Origin: Sphaerulina vaccinii | Lineage: Eukaryota; Ascomycota; Dothideomycetes; Mycosphaerellales; Mycosphaerellaceae | Reading direction: 5' to 3' | Assembly: GCA_022570795.1 (NCBI GenBank) | Contig: JAKUDP010000023.1 | Location: forward strand, 682,001 to 746,000 | Length of the DNA: 64,000 nucleotides | Shown: piece after piece, positions 62,639 to 64,000 of the stretch | Layout of the letters: every line of letters begins with the position of its first letter | Numbering within the stretch: position 1 is the first letter of the stretch | Notes under the pieces: generated by a model | What the model saw: only the letters and a program-made list of their open reading frames with translations | Databases searched by the model: none | Told to the model about the DNA's origin: nothing | Program-made: the position numbers and the translations under genes

Positions 62639-63784
62639 CTAAGCAGAGGCAGAAGGCGCAGCTCCAGTTGGCGCCCCCGAAGGAGCAGTACCATTACCAC
62701 CTGGTGCACCTCCCATTCCACCACCAGCGTTCGAATTCGCAACACCTCCATTCTTATAATTCGTTCCAGCAGAAGTAATAGCCTGATCACTCGTAGGATC
62801 AAAACCAAGAGAAATCCAAGCAAGCACACCATCCTCAATCGAATCTCCAATAAGCACATACTCAACAAAAGGATCCATATCCGCAGCCTCCTCGCCCAAG
62901 ATAGAGTCATCAGCATTGAGAGTCAATTCTTGAGTATTGCTTGCATAAGGCTCGGTAGCTTCAACTTCAGCGATGAGATCCTGATCGAAGAAGATTTGTC
63001 CCACGTGCGAAGCTTGCGTTGAGAAGTTTCCGTAGCCTTCGAGAAGAGTTCCGTTGCTGCGGATTATCGTGGAGTTGACGTTATGGGTTAGAACGTGAAT
63101 GTGAGGAGCACGACCGGTGTAATGTCCGGGGAAAACAGATTCGAATTGAACGACTCCGTTGGAATCAGTTTGTTGCAGACCTCGGAGGAAAGTGTTATCG
63201 AGGTTGGACGTGTCGTTTTGGTTTCCGTTTCCTGAGGCTGCGACGCCGGAATAGACACCTGTGGAATTGCAGTGCCAAGCATCAACGTAGACTGCTGACA
63301 CTGGCTCACAAGTGGAGGTATCGATGAATTGGACGTCGAGGAAGAGAGGGACGCCGGTTTGGTCTTCGGACATGTCGGAGCGGATGAGTTCGCCGTCGAT
63401 GTAGTACGGTCCTTGGGTGACTTCTGGTTGGAGGATACAGCTAGAGTTGGCGGAGAAGAGGTCCAGCTCATCATCGCCGAACTTGACTCCTGAAGTAGAG
63501 GCGTGGGAAATGTTGTAGGTGGCGAAGTCGCGGCGGACGAGTGGTTTGTCGTTGGAGAGGGAACGCTTGGAGCGAGCGTGCTTGGCGAAGGCCTGGCGAC
63601 GAGCGAGAGACTTCTCGAGGTGGCCTCGACGCTTCAGAGAGCTGGCGCAGGACTTGACGCTGCGAGGCTTGAGGCTTGCGAATTCGGCGCGTTCGGCTGC
63701 TTCTTCTTGGACATTGTGGCCTGGGTGGGCGAGAGAGCCGGTTGTGAGGAGGCCAAGGGCCAAGAGGGAAGAAATAGGTGCCAT
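62639..63784 (-). CDS. Secreted intradiol ring-cleavage dioxygenase
   Basis: 381 aa, single exon, ATG 63784. Signal peptide MAPISSLLALGLLTTGSLAH, a basic pro-region with dibasic sites (LKRRGHLEKSLARRQAFAKH), then the iron(III) dioxygenase domain: CILQPEVTQGPYYIDGELIR (first Tyr ligand), VYVDAWHCNSTGVYSGVAA, and FPGHYTGRAPHIHVLTHNV (Tyr plus two His ligands). The tail is Gly/Ala/Pro/Ser-rich (GGGMGGAPGGNGTAPSG). Extracellular fungal members cleave catechols released from lignin or plant phenolics. The start at 63784 is chosen for the signal peptide; an upstream in-frame ATG at 63904 would bury it. Confidence 0.9.
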   Translation of the reverse strand: MAPISSLLALGLLTTGSLAHPGHNVQEEAAERAEFASLKPRSVKSCASSLKRRGHLEKSLARRQAFAKHARSKRSLSNDKPLVRRDFATYNISHASTSGVKFGDDELDLFSANSSCILQPEVTQGPYYIDGELIRSDMSEDQTGVPLFLDVQFIDTSTCEPVSAVYVDAWHCNSTGVYSGVAASGNGNQNDTSNLDNTFLRGLQQTDSNGVVQFESVFPGHYTGRAPHIHVLTHNVNSTIIRSNGTLLEGYGNFSTQASHVGQIFFDQDLIAEVEATEPYASNTQELTLNADDSILGEEAADMDPFVEYVLIGDSIEDGVLAWISLGFDPTSDQAITSAGTNYKNGGVANSNAGGGMGGAPGGNGTAPSGAPTGAAPSASA

Positions 63785-64000
63785 TATTCTCAAAGAGCTT
63801 GGAAGATGTTTGTGTATAGTGTTCTGTCCTACTGAAGTGGCTTGATCGAAGGAATGGAGAGAGTAGTTATACTTACGAACTTGCCTCCCGCGACCTACAC
63901 ACACTGAGGTGCCGCGTAACGCCCTCGAGACTACTGGAGGAGCACTCTATGCTTCAAACATGCCAAGTAGACGATGCGTCGTCTAGGTGGAGGACATCTG

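Noticed and set aside
61520..63784. Zn2Cys6 factor plus dioxygenase as a metabolite cluster
   Set aside because: Only two genes, convergent, with no synthase, tailoring enzyme or transporter visible before the window ends.

Overview
The window is nuclear DNA of a filamentous ascomycete. Genes are dense and intron-poor, most introns are 48-76 bp with GTRAGT donors and CTAAC/CTGAC branch sites, and many proteins belong to Pezizomycotina families (2EXR/F-box-like, UstYa-like, DUF3602, GLEYA adhesin, beta-flanking protein, secreted intradiol dioxygenase). A family of related 138-151 bp introns (introner-like elements) points to Dothideomycetes, probably the Mycosphaerellales/Capnodiales group. 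I cannot name the species.

Layout. 0-3.4 kb: an F-box-like fragment, a MITE-like element and an anion:cation-symporter-type MFS transporter that is divergent from a FAD oxidoreductase (3.4-5.0). 5.2-9.8: U6 phosphodiesterase usb1, a Pal1-like protein and a hypothetical with two RLRGG motifs. 10.3-16 kb: a GLEYA/PA14 adhesin, a 2 kb gene-poor stretch, a 2EXR protein and a DUF3602 protein. 16.4-21.4: mitochondrial phosphate carrier, CBS-domain protein, UstYa-like gene and a membrane-anchored cysteine synthase. 21.8-32.2: a secreted hypothetical, a conserved coiled-coil protein, Atg14, a small membrane protein, a beta-flanking protein and Sas4. 34.5-43.1: a Myb/SANT gene with an in-frame stop, an NDUFAF7-type methyltransferase divergent from Lcl3 nuclease, a DPBB secreted protein and a frameshifted carboxylesterase. 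45.5-53.9: a cysteine-rich secreted protein, a C2H2 factor, a secretory pyrophosphatase and two secreted/GPI proteins. 54.4-64 kb: peroxisomal multifunctional enzyme Fox2, a glycerate-kinase-like P-loop kinase, cystathionine beta-lyase, a Zn2Cys6 factor and a secreted intradiol dioxygenase.

The most unusual content is not protein-coding. Between Sas4 and the Myb gene (32.45-33.80 kb, minus strand) lie six tandem units of about 135-160 bp. Two more, on the plus strand, lie beside the 3' end of fox2 (53.91-54.29 kb). Seven of the eight have a TATA-like box about 30 bp upstream. All have a tRNA-like A-box head, a terminal stem joining 5' and 3' ends, and a T-run at the 3' end; seven have a central hairpin with compensatory changes. 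They read as a family of RNA polymerase III-type structured RNA genes that I do not recognise.

A second theme is intron biology: five copies of one introner-like family (two in one gene), a 205-bp intron with inverted repeats of about 40 bp, and a 102-bp intron with self-complementary ends. Several genes look damaged or hard to model (Myb TGA, carboxylesterase +1, secreted hypothetical near 23.0 kb). There is no convincing secondary-metabolite cluster.
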